DNA from: a virus | IMG/VR virus record: IMGVR_UViG_3300048592_001221 | Location: 1 to 64,000 of that record | DNA length: 64,000 nucleotides | Direction: 5' to 3' (one strand) | In this document: positions 7,819 to 15,572 of the stretch, piece after piece | Position numbering within the stretch: position 1 is the stretch's first letter | Layout: each line of letters starts with the position of its first letter | Notes under the pieces: generated by a model | Told to the model about the DNA's origin: nothing | Database searches by the model: none | The model's input: only the letters and a program-made list of their open reading frames with translations | Made by a program: the position numbers and the translations under genes

Positions 7819-7844
7819 AGCCGGTGGATGCGTCTACCGGCTTT
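7819..7844 (+). terminator. Hairpin terminator-like element before 7859 gene
   Basis: A perfect 7-bp stem AGCCGGT/ACCGGCT with a short T-run (three T) is followed after four bases by the AAGGAG ribosome site of the next gene. The T-run is short, so termination may be partial. Confidence 0.5.
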
Positions 7845-7858
7845 CACAAGGAGCCTTT

Positions 7859-8095
7859 ATGGCAAGAGAAAAACCTGGATTCCTGAGCGTATTGGAGCCT
7901 CTTTTCTCGCAGCTGAGACACGGGGACCTTTACGAGATGTCCCCCGAGTTTTACGATGAGCTGGAGGTGTACGCGATGGACCTGGAAGAATCCTCCGCCG
8001 AGCATGGTGCCGTGACCGTGCGGCTGGCTGTACCTTACCTTCATTATGTGACTCCGGATAAAACGATAGTGATCGTCAGGGGCGAGGCTGTATGA
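7859..8095 (+). CDS. Hypothetical protein, 78 aa
   Basis: Not recognised. AAGGAG precedes the ATG. It is acidic, with two helices and then two beta strands (AVTVRLAVPYLHYV; KTIVIVRGEAV). The stop overlaps the next ATG (ATGA), so the two are translationally coupled. Confidence 0.65.
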   Translation: MAREKPGFLSVLEPLFSQLRHGDLYEMSPEFYDELEVYAMDLEESSAEHGAVTVRLAVPYLHYVTPDKTIVIVRGEAV

Positions 8096-8319
8096 AGTTT
8101 GAAGTCGGTAAAACCTACTACTGCAGATCGCTTTGCGATTACGACTGCATTTACAGGATTACAGTCGCATCCCGCACCGAGAAGACCCTTACGACGAGTG
8201 AGGGGAAACGTCTCGGGATAAAGGTGAAAGAAGGCGTTGAGTCTGTGGCACCGAAGGGCCGCTACAGCATGTCACCGACAATTTACGCAAACAAGGAAGA
8301 CAAGGGGGATCTCAAATGA
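8092..8319 (+). CDS. Conserved small beta protein, 75 aa
   Basis: This matches a small family I recall from phages, plasmids and actinobacteria: F-x-V-G-K-x-Y-x-x-R-S-x-C-D-x-D-C-I, then V-x-x-R-T-x-K-T, then G-x-E-x-V-x-P-x-G-R-Y-S-M-x-P-x-I. All three blocks are present here in order. The fold is probably a small beta barrel; the function is not known. Coupled by overlap to both neighbours. Confidence 0.7.
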   Translation: MKFEVGKTYYCRSLCDYDCIYRITVASRTEKTLTTSEGKRLGIKVKEGVESVAPKGRYSMSPTIYANKEDKGDLK

Positions 8320-8621
8320 GTGAAGCGAACGGGAGTCTACGGGAGCTTGCAAAAGCGGACGCCTGCCTACAGGCCATGGCGGACGCGCTGATACCTGTTC
8401 TGAGGCAGCACGAGGGTTTTCATATCATGTTGGCCCTCGCCCGGATTGCTGCGAGCAATATCGGAGGTCAAAAAGATCCCAAGGCCGCCATGCGGCATTT
8501 TTTTGGTCTGGTGGAGAATCAAGTGGACTACGCTGTGGGCTACTACAGCAGGGTGCCGCCAGTCCGCGGAACCAAGGAACAGCCGGAGAAGGAGCAAGGT
8601 CGTGACGAACGAGGAGATTGA
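8316..8621 (+). CDS. Hypothetical helical protein, 101 aa
   Basis: Not recognised. Helical for most of its length (ADACLQAMADALIPVLRQHE), with a charged disordered tail (RGTKEQPEKEQGRDERGD) that overlaps the next gene. GGGGGATC precedes the start. Confidence 0.6.
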   Translation: MSEANGSLRELAKADACLQAMADALIPVLRQHEGFHIMLALARIAASNIGGQKDPKAAMRHFFGLVENQVDYAVGYYSRVPPVRGTKEQPEKEQGRDERGD

Positions 8622-8796
8622 CACAAGGCTGAAGCTACTGTCGCAAGCGATCCCGCTTCACGCGAAAAAACTTCTGGAGATGAACGAGGGCAAGCGAACG
8701 GCGGTTGGCGAGCTTGAGCTCCTGAACATGAATCTTATGGCGATATGGACGATGCTCGGTGAGATAGCCAAAAGGCTTCCGGCAGAGCCCAAGTAA
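8602..8796 (+). CDS. Hypothetical helical protein, 64 aa, GTG start
   Basis: Not recognised. GTG 8602 follows AAGGAGCAAGG. It is predicted to be two helices, the second hydrophobic on one face (LELLNMNLMAIWTMLGEIAKRL), which could be a coiled coil or a weak membrane-associated segment. Confidence 0.55.
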   Translation: MTNEEIDTRLKLLSQAIPLHAKKLLEMNEGKRTAVGELELLNMNLMAIWTMLGEIAKRLPAEPK

Positions 8797-8814
8797 CCCG
8801 AAAGGAAGTGGGAT

Positions 8815-9144
8815 ATGGAAAACGAGGATTTTTTTGAGGACCCGGCATTCAAAGAGAGCGTCCGGCGGAATATCGAAGGGCTCTCCGGATCAAGCGTTTT
8901 TACCGCAATTTTCAGTAAAAACTATGAGAAGGACATTCAGGCCATTATGCAGTTTGGTCTGGCGGTTCTCATGAATAAGCCGATTCTTCTGATTGCGCCG
9001 CGCGAGATGGAGTCACAAATTTGCGACAACGTGAAAAGACTCGCCCAGGGGATCGAGTTCGTCGACGACTGGAACAACGGCCTTCAGATCACGGCTGCAG
9101 CAAAGCGTCTGATGGACAAGGCAAAGAAAATGGGGTTCATGTGA
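8815..9144 (+). CDS. Conserved phage hypothetical protein, 109 aa
   Basis: The arrangement Q-x-G-L-A-V-L-M-N-K-P-I-L-L-I-A-P followed by a helix and A-x-x-I-E-F-V-D-D recalls a small phage protein family with a Rossmann-like half (buried strand after a K-P-I). It might bind a nucleotide, but no catalytic motif is clear. AAAGGAAG lies upstream of the ATG. It is followed after one base by the zinc-ribbon gene. Confidence 0.6.
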   Translation: MENEDFFEDPAFKESVRRNIEGLSGSSVFTAIFSKNYEKDIQAIMQFGLAVLMNKPILLIAPREMESQICDNVKRLAQGIEFVDDWNNGLQITAAAKRLMDKAKKMGFM

Positions 9145-9145
9145 A

Positions 9146-9616
9146 ATGGGGATAAATCCGGAACTGACGCCAGCGCCTGAGCAGTATAATTGCAAGATTT
9201 GCCGTGATAAAAAGCTCCTCCGAATGTCGGACGGCGGTGGTGGGAACGGCGTGCAGGTACCCTGCCCTTCCTGTATGAAGGAGGCCGGCGTCGATGCCAT
9301 CGCAGACGTTGTCACGGCAGCATTGAAAGATGCAACGGAGGACGATCTCCGGGATGTGATCATGGTCGGAAGACGGGCGCAGGATAAGCACCGCTTCGGC
9401 GAGAGCCTGCCGGAAGGCTTTCCTCTGAAGGAGCGCTACGACATATCCTGCCCCTACTGCGAGGCGTCCTTTTTCATGAGACCCGGTCTTTCCCTTCAGA
9501 TGGGGAGAAACTCGGGTCACGGGCGCTGCCTTGGCTGCAAGAAGCATTTTCACATTCAAATTGACGTCAGAGACAACACCGCGAAGACCATCTGCTGGGA
9601 TGTGCCGGGCGCGTAG
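9146..9616 (+). CDS. Double zinc-ribbon protein, 156 aa
   Basis: Four CxxC pairs: CKIC near residue 17, CPSC near 40, CPYC near 102 and CLGC near 127. They form two zinc ribbons separated by a helical linker of about 55 residues. A glycine-rich loop (SDGGGGNG) lies inside the first ribbon, as in DnaJ-type knuckles. The role is probably nucleic-acid or protein binding. A terminator follows at 9635. Confidence 0.65.
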   Translation: MGINPELTPAPEQYNCKICRDKKLLRMSDGGGGNGVQVPCPSCMKEAGVDAIADVVTAALKDATEDDLRDVIMVGRRAQDKHRFGESLPEGFPLKERYDISCPYCEASFFMRPGLSLQMGRNSGHGRCLGCKKHFHIQIDVRDNTAKTICWDVPGA

Positions 9617-9634
9617 AATTCTGACAGAAAGTAA

Positions 9635-9663
9635 GGGGGCAGGGCTCGTTTCCAGCCCCTTTT
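9635..9663 (+). terminator. Intrinsic terminator after zinc-ribbon gene
   Basis: The stem GGGGC/GCCCC encloses a 14-base loop and is followed by TTTT. It separates the 7.1-9.6 kb group from the 9706 gene. Confidence 0.55.
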
Positions 9664-9705
9664 CGCATTTTAAACAGACGTTCAACCGGCTACAGGGATT
9701 GAAGA

Positions 9706-10344
9706 ATGCAGGACTACGTTTACTTACAAAAGAAATTTCTCGATGACTATATCGACCGCGCGAAGCAGCATTATCTGAACCGGAAGAAGCCTTTTGCGTC
9801 AGCGGTCGTTGCTTTTCGTGACAAAAAAGCGTGGGTCATACCGCTGGATTTTACGACCATCCGGGATAAACAGAAGTTTATGCTGCTGCTGGCCGGAGCC
9901 TTTGCGGCCAAGGATGTCGAGCGCTTCGGCTTTCTCGTTGACACATGGTGTGTTGCGGTCAAAATCGACAAGACGGAAAGCAAAACCGACGAGGAGCTTC
10001 TGGACGAAGCTAAAAAAAAGCGGGCGACTTTTCCAGAGGACTTCTCTGCAGAGGATTTCCCTGAGCGCACCGAATGTATACTTTGGGGCATGTATGGTGA
10101 AAGCGGGCTGGAATTCGCGTATGGGCAGGATCACGACTCGCGGACCCATAAGCTGACAAGCAGGGCGCGCAAGTGTACGGATGACGATCGCTTTATTGTC
10201 GAGGCGTTCAGAAACCTCATCCCTCTTTCAAAAGAGGCGGATTTTAAGGCGGCGGGTGTCACCAAAAAAGAGCTTTGGGGCTATATGAGTGCCTTTATGG
10301 AACACAAAGGTATTCCCGTTACAGAAGTTGACCTGAAAAACTGA
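9706..10344 (+). CDS. Hypothetical protein, 212 aa
   Basis: Not recognised. N-terminal helix (VYLQKKFLDDYIDRAKQHYL), then an alternating beta/alpha pattern with AWVIPLDFTTIRDKQKFMLL and FGFLVDTWCVAVKI, which looks like a small alpha/beta domain; the region around residue 125 (CILWGMYGESGLEFAYGQ) is a beta hairpin. No catalytic motif stands out. Confidence 0.6.
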   Translation: MQDYVYLQKKFLDDYIDRAKQHYLNRKKPFASAVVAFRDKKAWVIPLDFTTIRDKQKFMLLLAGAFAAKDVERFGFLVDTWCVAVKIDKTESKTDEELLDEAKKKRATFPEDFSAEDFPERTECILWGMYGESGLEFAYGQDHDSRTHKLTSRARKCTDDDRFIVEAFRNLIPLSKEADFKAAGVTKKELWGYMSAFMEHKGIPVTEVDLKN

Positions 10345-10363
10345 TGTGGGATTGGAGAACGCT

Positions 10364-11095
10364 ATGACCATGACTGAGGCTTTAAGCCTTGCTATAAAAA
10401 AATGGGAGGCCGGGCGCGAAAGCCGGAACCTCACGATGCTCAAAAGGCTGACTCACGTTTCCTATTCGACAATACGAAGGATCGTGCAAAATGAAACGTC
10501 CGTCATGCCGGAAACGGCCATGAGGATAGCCGAGCGCATCATGAGCCAGACGGAGCTTCAGGCTTTTGTGCAGACCTATATGCCGACCTTCGCCAGGACG
10601 CGCACGGAGGTCTCTGAGCGCACCGAAGACGAAGACATGATGGAGTACCTGGAGAACCGCGACTATGTGCCCGTCCTTCTTCTTGCAAGCCATAGGAGCG
10701 GCACGAATGAGGCCGAGGTCCGCGACTTTTTTGGGCGGGAGGCGGCCCGGCGTTTTTCCGAGCTTGTGAGCGCGGGCCATCTGGCACCGGCCAGCGGCGG
10801 CAATTTCAGGCTCGACCGCGCGCTCGGCAGCGTGAGTCTTGATACGGCCCGCCAGTGGATCGGGGTCATGGCCTCCATATGTCCATCCCAGAACGACGAC
10901 GTGGAGCGATCCTCGCTCGCCCATGTGGCCTGGGAAAGCGTGAACTTTGAAACCGCACTCGCTGTCTATCATGCCGCGATCGATTTTGTCCGACACACCA
11001 TGACGCTCGTCCGTGATGAGCGGAACAAGGGCGATGTGCTGATAATGGTCGGCACGCTCTTTAACGTACTGAAAGGAACGGAGGAGTATCCATGA
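10364..11095 (+). CDS. HTH DNA-binding protein, 243 aa
   Basis: Residues 24-60 look like a lambda-repressor-type helix-turn-helix: LKRLTHVSYSTIRRIVQNE, then PETAMRIAERI. The T-I-R-R-I helix would be the recognition helix. The remaining 180 residues are helical and may be an oligomerisation or ligand domain; no peptidase motif for RecA-stimulated self-cleavage is seen. Start ATG 10364 has GGAGA upstream. It is a plausible phage transcription regulator. The next gene overlaps by four bases. Confidence 0.6.
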   Translation: MTMTEALSLAIKKWEAGRESRNLTMLKRLTHVSYSTIRRIVQNETSVMPETAMRIAERIMSQTELQAFVQTYMPTFARTRTEVSERTEDEDMMEYLENRDYVPVLLLASHRSGTNEAEVRDFFGREAARRFSELVSAGHLAPASGGNFRLDRALGSVSLDTARQWIGVMASICPSQNDDVERSSLAHVAWESVNFETALAVYHAAIDFVRHTMTLVRDERNKGDVLIMVGTLFNVLKGTEEYP

Positions 11096-11394
11096 AAGCT
11101 ATCATCGCATCGTCTCTTTTGACTCTTTTGCTTTCGTCTGAACTGAAGGCCGGTGGCGCCATAGGAGGGGGGACTGGTCTTATCATCCGTCAGGATTCCC
11201 CTATGATATCAAAGGAGCTTTTCCAGGACCTCGTCGTTTCCGGTTGGAACGGTGAGGCTGTCGACTTCAACGGCACTCCCGCCGTGGTCGTAAACGTGAA
11301 TTTCAAGCAAAAGACCGTCGAGCTTTTGGTTGAAGGTCAAGCCGCTTCTGCCGTCCTGCAGGAGGAGAGCGCTGCGACGGGCAGCGACCAGTAA
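11092..11394 (+). CDS. Small secreted protein, 100 aa
   Basis: A Sec-type signal peptide is visible: M-K, then a hydrophobic core ASSLLTLLLSS and a small-residue cleavage area LKAGGA near residues 18-22. The mature part is about 78 residues, beta rich and without cysteines. No family is recognised. It is coupled by overlap to the HTH gene and closed by a hairpin at 11406. Confidence 0.6.
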   Translation: MKAIIASSLLTLLLSSELKAGGAIGGGTGLIIRQDSPMISKELFQDLVVSGWNGEAVDFNGTPAVVVNVNFKQKTVELLVEGQAASAVLQEESAATGSDQ

Positions 11395-11401
11395 TCCAGC
11401 C

Positions 11402-11427
11402 AAAAAAGGGCGCGTTCTGCGCCCTTC
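11402..11427. terminator. Hairpin, possible bidirectional terminator
   Basis: A perfect 8-bp stem AAGGGCGC/GCGCCCTT with a five-base loop. Six A precede it, giving a strong T-run on the minus strand, and only two T follow on the plus strand. No minus-strand gene nearby needs it, so plus-strand use after 11394 is more likely. Confidence 0.5.
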
Positions 11428-11491
11428 ACAAAATCCTTGAGCCATCGCATTTATCACTTTATACCTTTCAGATAACCATCGTGAGAGAGCC

Positions 11492-11881
11492 ATGACAAAA
11501 CTTGATCCATGCCCTTTTTGTGGCGGTGAAGCCAGCTTTGAAAGACTCGGGACCAACCGGCAGTCGTGTATCATCAATTGCGAAAACTGCGGCTGCAGGC
11601 TTGAGACTAACGAGACAGGTGAGTGGTGCGGAGAGCAGTGGAACAGGCGGAAGTACGTGCTGGCGGTCAGCGAGGAGCCTGTCGAACAGCAGCCCAGACC
11701 CCCTGAGAGCGCCGCGCCCGAGTCCATGGACGGGCGGGTGTCTGTGCCGGTGGAGGTTGTAAAAAACGTCGAGAAGCTCCACTTCATATCGCTCCTTCTT
11801 GTTCTTGTCACGGGAGTGCAGGCAGGCATCTCTGTAGCCCAGCTTCTTGTACGTTTTGGAATCATTGGAGGCGGCGGTTAA
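11492..11881 (+). CDS. Lar-like zinc ribbon with C-terminal membrane segment, 129 aa
   Basis: Residues 4-52 follow the Lar (restriction alleviation) zinc-ribbon pattern: L-D-P-C-P-F-C-G-G, then C-x-x-C-G, then the W-N-R-R end. Lar family proteins in lambdoid prophages modulate type I restriction, although many members are only known by homology. Here a proline/acid linker and a hydrophobic segment of about 22 residues (FISLLLVLVTGVQAGISVAQ) follow, which would anchor the ribbon at the membrane. This fusion is unusual for the family. The start follows GAGAGAG. Confidence 0.6.
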   Translation: MTKLDPCPFCGGEASFERLGTNRQSCIINCENCGCRLETNETGEWCGEQWNRRKYVLAVSEEPVEQQPRPPESAAPESMDGRVSVPVEVVKNVEKLHFISLLLVLVTGVQAGISVAQLLVRFGIIGGGG

Positions 11882-12099
11882 TGCTCATAACAAGGCTCGT
11901 CCAATGGGTGACGCGGGAGATAAAGCTCTACAAACTCAGGCGCGACATGGAGCGGCAGGAGAAAGTCTGGCTTTCCACCATGCTTATCAAAAAGTTTTCG
12001 AGCGATGCCGCCCGTGAACGTGCGGGAAGAAGCGTGGCGTCGCAGTTTCTGAAAACTCAGGAAATTTACGACAAGGAGAAAAGCGGCTGTGAGTTTTGA
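11881..12099 (+). CDS. Hypothetical basic helical protein, 72 aa
   Basis: Not recognised. It starts at the last base of the previous stop. Strongly basic, helical (WVTREIKLYKLRRDMERQEK), probably a short coiled coil. It overlaps the next gene by 11 bases. Confidence 0.55.
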   Translation: MLITRLVQWVTREIKLYKLRRDMERQEKVWLSTMLIKKFSSDAARERAGRSVASQFLKTQEIYDKEKSGCEF

Positions 12100-12334
12100 G
12101 TACATTCAAAAAACCTACGGCGTCCCGGCAAAGCGTGGCGGCCGGGTACTTTACAAGGGAAAGCCGGGAACCATCGTGTCCACGCAGGGCCCGTATATTC
12201 GCATCAGGCTTGACGATCAGGCCCACGTTCTCAACTATCACCCAACCTGGAAAATTGAATACCTTGACGACAAAGGCAGGGTTATCTACAGGGATAAAAG
12301 CGAGGAGAGCTCTCTTGCAGCTGACGGATGCTAA
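12089..12334 (+). CDS. Conserved small phage protein, 81 aa, GTG start
   Basis: It resembles a recurrent small beta-barrel family: Y-G-V-P-A-K-R-G-G-R-V-x-Y-x-G-K-x-G-T-I-V, then a strand pair and H-P-T-W-K-I-E-Y-L-D. All blocks are present. GTG 12089 is used because AAGGAGAAAAG lies upstream, inside the preceding gene. The function is unknown; the KOW-like glycine pattern suggests RNA or protein binding. Confidence 0.65.
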   Translation: MSFEYIQKTYGVPAKRGGRVLYKGKPGTIVSTQGPYIRIRLDDQAHVLNYHPTWKIEYLDDKGRVIYRDKSEESSLAADGC

Positions 12335-12716
12335 TGTACGCGAGATCATGAATCACGTCCTCTACAGTGACGAAGAGGTTCCCGACCATAAGCCGCCTCC
12401 GGACGCCGTTATCGTCGAAGGGGTTATCCGGAAATTCGGCTTTCACCCTGGTCGTCTTTTGGAGAAGAAAGAGGCGATACGGGAGCTTTTGCGGCAGCTG
12501 CCTGACACATTTCATAAGGGTAAAGGTGAAGGTTGGTCGTTTCTCGCCCTCTGTGAAGACAGGGAAGGCAGACAGTGGGGTGAGCATAACAGGTGCGAGG
12601 ACCTTATGTGCCTTGGTCTTGCGGTCAACATGCTGGAATTCTGTATGAAGCGTGACAGCTGGCATCTGCTTCCTGGCGGAATGCCGTATGTCGTCGTCAA
12701 TACGGATATCCCCTGA
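12315..12716 (+). CDS. Conserved hypothetical protein with PGGMPY motif, 133 aa, TTG start
   Basis: TTG 12315 is chosen because GAGGAG lies upstream and the resulting start LTDANVREIMNHVLY matches the usual family beginning. The characteristic blocks follow: V-E-G-V-x-x-K-F-G-F-H-P, L-P-D-T-F, G-W-S-F-L-A-L-C, Q-W-G-E-H-N, and LLPGGMPYVVV. The family is widespread in phages and bacteria and has no assigned function as far as I know. It overlaps the preceding gene by 20 bases. Confidence 0.7.
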   Translation: MQLTDANVREIMNHVLYSDEEVPDHKPPPDAVIVEGVIRKFGFHPGRLLEKKEAIRELLRQLPDTFHKGKGEGWSFLALCEDREGRQWGEHNRCEDLMCLGLAVNMLEFCMKRDSWHLLPGGMPYVVVNTDIP

Positions 12717-12798
12717 AGAAAGAGAAGACACGGCGGCAGTTTTAAGGCAGGATACCTTTCAGAAAGAATCATCCGGAACCTGGTTCCATATATCGACG

Positions 12799-12832
12799 AA
12801 GCGCAGCGCCCTTTTGGACGATGCGCTTTTTT
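12799..12832 (+). terminator. Intrinsic terminator after 12315-12716
   Basis: The stem AAGCGCA/TGCGCTT is followed by six T in total. It stands in the 190-base gap 12717-12906, in which I see no gene; the rest of the gap probably holds the leader of the next gene. Confidence 0.65.
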
Positions 12833-12906
12833 CGTTTCTCGCCAAAAAACCTGTGCCCTGGGATTAAGAGTCCTGGTATCACATTCTGAATAGCAACGGA
12901 GAGGTC

Positions 12907-13368
12907 ATGACAGAAATCAAAGAGACGAGGGTTACCTTCACGTTTAAAGACAATGGCGACGGACGCTACAGGCTGAACCTTGAGGGCGACGAGCCCGACA
13001 CAGGCCAGACCTATATCCTCTGGGTCAAGTGTATGGAAGTGCTTCTCTCCTCGCAAGACCTCGGAGAGGATAAGGAAAAATTCATCCGCTCTGTCTACGA
13101 GAGGGTGATGGCGCCATCTGAAAAAGTGCTAAGTAGCATGGAAAAGGCGCCGCTTCGTATCGTGACCATCTACAGTAACCCGCAGAACGAAAAGGAGTTT
13201 GCTGCGGTCGAGTTTCATGCGGGCTCAGGGACCGCTGTGAGGACGGGCTGGGTCGTTTACGGCGAATACGAGGCTGTCATTGCCGCGATGGAGGACACAT
13301 TTGGGCCCCTGGTGAAAATTCCAAAGGATGAAAGCGACCCGCCGACGGTCGTTGAGAACTGGATATGA
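12907..13368 (+). CDS. Hypothetical protein, 153 aa
   Basis: Not recognised. GGAGAGG lies just before the ATG. The N-terminal half is beta rich (RVTFTFKDNGDGRYRLNLEG), the middle helical and the C-terminal part mixed. It stands alone between two hairpins (12799 and 13373). Confidence 0.6.
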   Translation: MTEIKETRVTFTFKDNGDGRYRLNLEGDEPDTGQTYILWVKCMEVLLSSQDLGEDKEKFIRSVYERVMAPSEKVLSSMEKAPLRIVTIYSNPQNEKEFAAVEFHAGSGTAVRTGWVVYGEYEAVIAAMEDTFGPLVKIPKDESDPPTVVENWI

Positions 13369-13372
13369 AAAA

Positions 13373-13395
13373 GCCCGGCAGGTAGTTTTCCGGGC
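13373..13395. terminator. Hairpin after 12907-13368
   Basis: A perfect 6-bp stem GCCCGG/CCGGGC begins six bases after the stop codon, with an A-run on the left and no T-run on the right. It is a likely weak terminator or 3' stabilising hairpin. Confidence 0.45.
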
Positions 13396-13458
13396 CATCA
13401 AAAGGATTTTCAGACTTTTATCACGTGCAAGGGCATCATAAAACCACAGGATTTGCTC

Positions 13459-13899
13459 ATGATCAAAGGGAAAATGAGGGATATCGTTATCCTCGGCTTC
13501 ACTCCAGAAAATCTGAGAGGGTTGAGAGAGATCGGCCCTGTCTATATCTCAAAGGAAGAGCTGGAGATTGACACAGACATTCAGGTCACGGCAAACGGCG
13601 AGGCCGTGGCCGTTGATGACCGCAAGTGCATGCTGATCAGCATCAGCGAGGGGGTTTTGCAGGCCTGGAAAAAAGGCGGCTACACAAAAATCGACATGGG
13701 CGAGCACTCCGCCTACAATGTTGTTCTTTTCTACGTGGAGTCCGCCAAGCACGGAATTGATCTTATCAACAACACGCTGCGCAAAGAGGCTGTGCCCTCC
13801 GATCTTAAGGAAGGCGAGGCCGTATACGAAAGGATGGTCGATGGCAAACGAGTTCAGGAAAGGGGCAAGGCCCCTCCCGGTATATTCAGAAGACCTTAG
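13459..13899 (+). CDS. Hypothetical protein, 146 aa
   Basis: Not recognised. ATG 13459 with ACAGGA upstream. Beta-rich N-terminus (DIVILGFTPENLRGLREIGP) and a central strand pair around IDMGEHSAYNVVLFYVE. The C-terminal 40 residues are polar and overlap the next gene. Confidence 0.6.
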   Translation: MIKGKMRDIVILGFTPENLRGLREIGPVYISKEELEIDTDIQVTANGEAVAVDDRKCMLISISEGVLQAWKKGGYTKIDMGEHSAYNVVLFYVESAKHGIDLINNTLRKEAVPSDLKEGEAVYERMVDGKRVQERGKAPPGIFRRP

Positions 13900-14071
13900 C
13901 TCTGAGGATCTGCGCCCCTGTGCAGCCCCTGTCCGCGGAGCGCTGGTCATACGAAATGGGCACGTCGTTGAGATAAGCCTTGAGGAATATAAGGAGATCG
14001 GCGGCACCCTGCAGCTAAACGAACACGGCGTTTTTGGAGAGATCCTTGTGGACAAAAGCCATGCGCACTGA
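13841..14071 (+). CDS. Hypothetical protein, 76 aa
   Basis: Not recognised. The start is supported by AAGGA ahead of ATG 13841, inside the upstream gene. Short N-terminal polar stretch, then a beta strand (GALVIRNGHVVEISLEEYKE). It overlaps both neighbours. Confidence 0.55.
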   Translation: MANEFRKGARPLPVYSEDLSSEDLRPCAAPVRGALVIRNGHVVEISLEEYKEIGGTLQLNEHGVFGEILVDKSHAH

Positions 14072-14378
14072 GACGATAACCGGTCTGAAAATCAGATATG
14101 ACAACGGTATCGAGGCTCTGTTCCGCACCTACGAGTTCCTCGCGGCAAGCCCTCTTCCCAAAGGGCTTTGGATGATCACGGTCCGCGAACGCTTCTTTGT
14201 CTTTTTTGCCGGCAAGCCCCAGACCTTCTGCGGGCACAACAGCTGGTGGAGAAACGACGCGGGAGAGTGCCCACCGATCCACCTCGGCCTTTACCTCTGC
14301 CAGTGCTGGATTGCGGTCAAGGAGCTGCGAGCCGCTAGCGCTCAACACACCATCCATGAAAACCCGCTTCAAAAGTGA
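14061..14378 (+). CDS. Hypothetical protein with aromatic and cysteine-rich core, 105 aa
   Basis: Not recognised. The residues around HNSWWRNDAGECPPIHLGLY and the later LCQCW carry three cysteines and several histidines, which could bind a metal. The start at ATG 14061 is the best in-frame candidate, but its ribosome site is weak. Confidence 0.5.
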   Translation: MRTETITGLKIRYDNGIEALFRTYEFLAASPLPKGLWMITVRERFFVFFAGKPQTFCGHNSWWRNDAGECPPIHLGLYLCQCWIAVKELRAASAQHTIHENPLQK

Positions 14379-14383
14379 GAGCC

Positions 14384-14833
14384 ATGTTTTCACCGCCTCT
14401 TGTCAAAACGGTATTTGAGCATTTTCGGGCCGTCTGCCCGGAATGTTTTACCATTCTCCAGGAGTGCCCGTGCGGGCGTCCGGGAGATTCCAAAAAAACC
14501 TTCTGGAACCTATGTGAGATGTGTATGAAACGAGAACACGATGCCGCGAAGGACGCGGAACTCATCCCCGAAGGGACGCTTCTCGATGCGAGGCAGGTCT
14601 ACCGGAAGATCATGCCTGTCCTGAACTTCCCGAAAGAGTTTATTCCGGTGCGCCTGCACCCAGGCTATGACCAGTGGAAAGAAAAACTCGTTCGGGATAT
14701 CTTTTCGTCCACAGCACCAAAACCTAAAGGAGCGCATGATGAGCGAAGCGTCGATACCGGAAATAAGGCTGCCGACCGAGGAGGAGAGAGCGGAGCATCG
14801 CCGCAGGCACCTTCAGAACATCAAAGAGAATAA
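14384..14833 (+). CDS. Cysteine-rich hypothetical protein, 149 aa
   Basis: CPEC near residue 18, CPCG near 28 and CEMC near 44 form a plausible zinc-binding knuckle. A helical middle part and a disordered charged C-terminus (DERSVDTGNKAADRGGESG) follow; the latter overlaps the next gene by nearly 100 bases. No family is recognised. Confidence 0.55.
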   Translation: MFSPPLVKTVFEHFRAVCPECFTILQECPCGRPGDSKKTFWNLCEMCMKREHDAAKDAELIPEGTLLDARQVYRKIMPVLNFPKEFIPVRLHPGYDQWKEKLVRDIFSSTAPKPKGAHDERSVDTGNKAADRGGESGASPQAPSEHQRE

Positions 14834-15572
14834 GACCTGCCAGAGCTATTGGTTTCCGCTTTTGCCGGCGGACATTCCGGTGCCCCCGACTGCGCTGGTG
14901 GAGTTTCCCTACGAGCTTCAGCTCGCAATTCTAAGCGTTGCTGAAAACGAAAAGCTCGATGAGGTCACGCAAAAAGCCGTGGATCGTGGAATAAGCAAAG
15001 TGGAGGAAATGTGCGACCTCTTTGGCTATCCCTGCTTTGTCAAGACGGGACTTTTTTCGGACAAGCATAACTGGAGCTGTTACGTCGAGAAAAAGGAAAA
15101 CGTGAGGGAGGCAGTCTACAACATCGTCTACAACTGGGCTTGCGTCGGAGGCATGGGCACAGAAGACACCAACTTCATGGTGGTTCGCCGCCTCATTCCA
15201 ACCAAGACTCACATGCTCTTTGAGGGTAAGATGCCTGTGACCAAGGAGCGCCGCTACTTTGCTGAAAACGGAAAGGTGAGCTGGCACCAGCCCTACTGGC
15301 CACGCGAGGCGTTCCCGGACTGGGCCGAAGTGGACACTCTGGAATACCCCTCCATCGACGCCGCGCTTGAGGTTTTAAACGCCGAGACCGAGGACGAGGT
15401 TCGCTACCTCGCAGGGCTGGCCGAATCGATCACAACCGCCATTCCAGGGGCCTGGTCGATCGACTTCCTTCAGGATGTGGAGGGTCGCTGGTGGATGATT
15501 GATATGGCTGAGGCCCATAAGAGCTACGTGGATAAAAAATACGAGGGGGGTCGGAAATGGCTGAATGGTTGA
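14736..15572 (+). CDS. ATP-grasp-like phage protein, 278 aa
   Basis: The order of blocks matches a phage family thought to have an ATP-grasp fold: C-F-V-K-T-G-L-F-S-D-K-H-N-W near residue 105, V-R-R-L-I-P-T near 155, K-M-P-V-T-K-E-R-R-Y-F near 170, H-Q-P-Y-W-P, then G-A-W-S-I-D-F-L and W-W-M-I-D-M-A-E-A-H-K-S near 255. The late acidic D-M-A-E-A is where ATP-grasp ligases bind magnesium. The substrate is unknown; peptide or amino-acid ligation is typical for the fold. AAAGGA precedes the ATG pair at 14736 and 14739. Confidence 0.6.
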   Translation: MMSEASIPEIRLPTEEERAEHRRRHLQNIKENKTCQSYWFPLLPADIPVPPTALVEFPYELQLAILSVAENEKLDEVTQKAVDRGISKVEEMCDLFGYPCFVKTGLFSDKHNWSCYVEKKENVREAVYNIVYNWACVGGMGTEDTNFMVVRRLIPTKTHMLFEGKMPVTKERRYFAENGKVSWHQPYWPREAFPDWAEVDTLEYPSIDAALEVLNAETEDEVRYLAGLAESITTAIPGAWSIDFLQDVEGRWWMIDMAEAHKSYVDKKYEGGRKWLNG

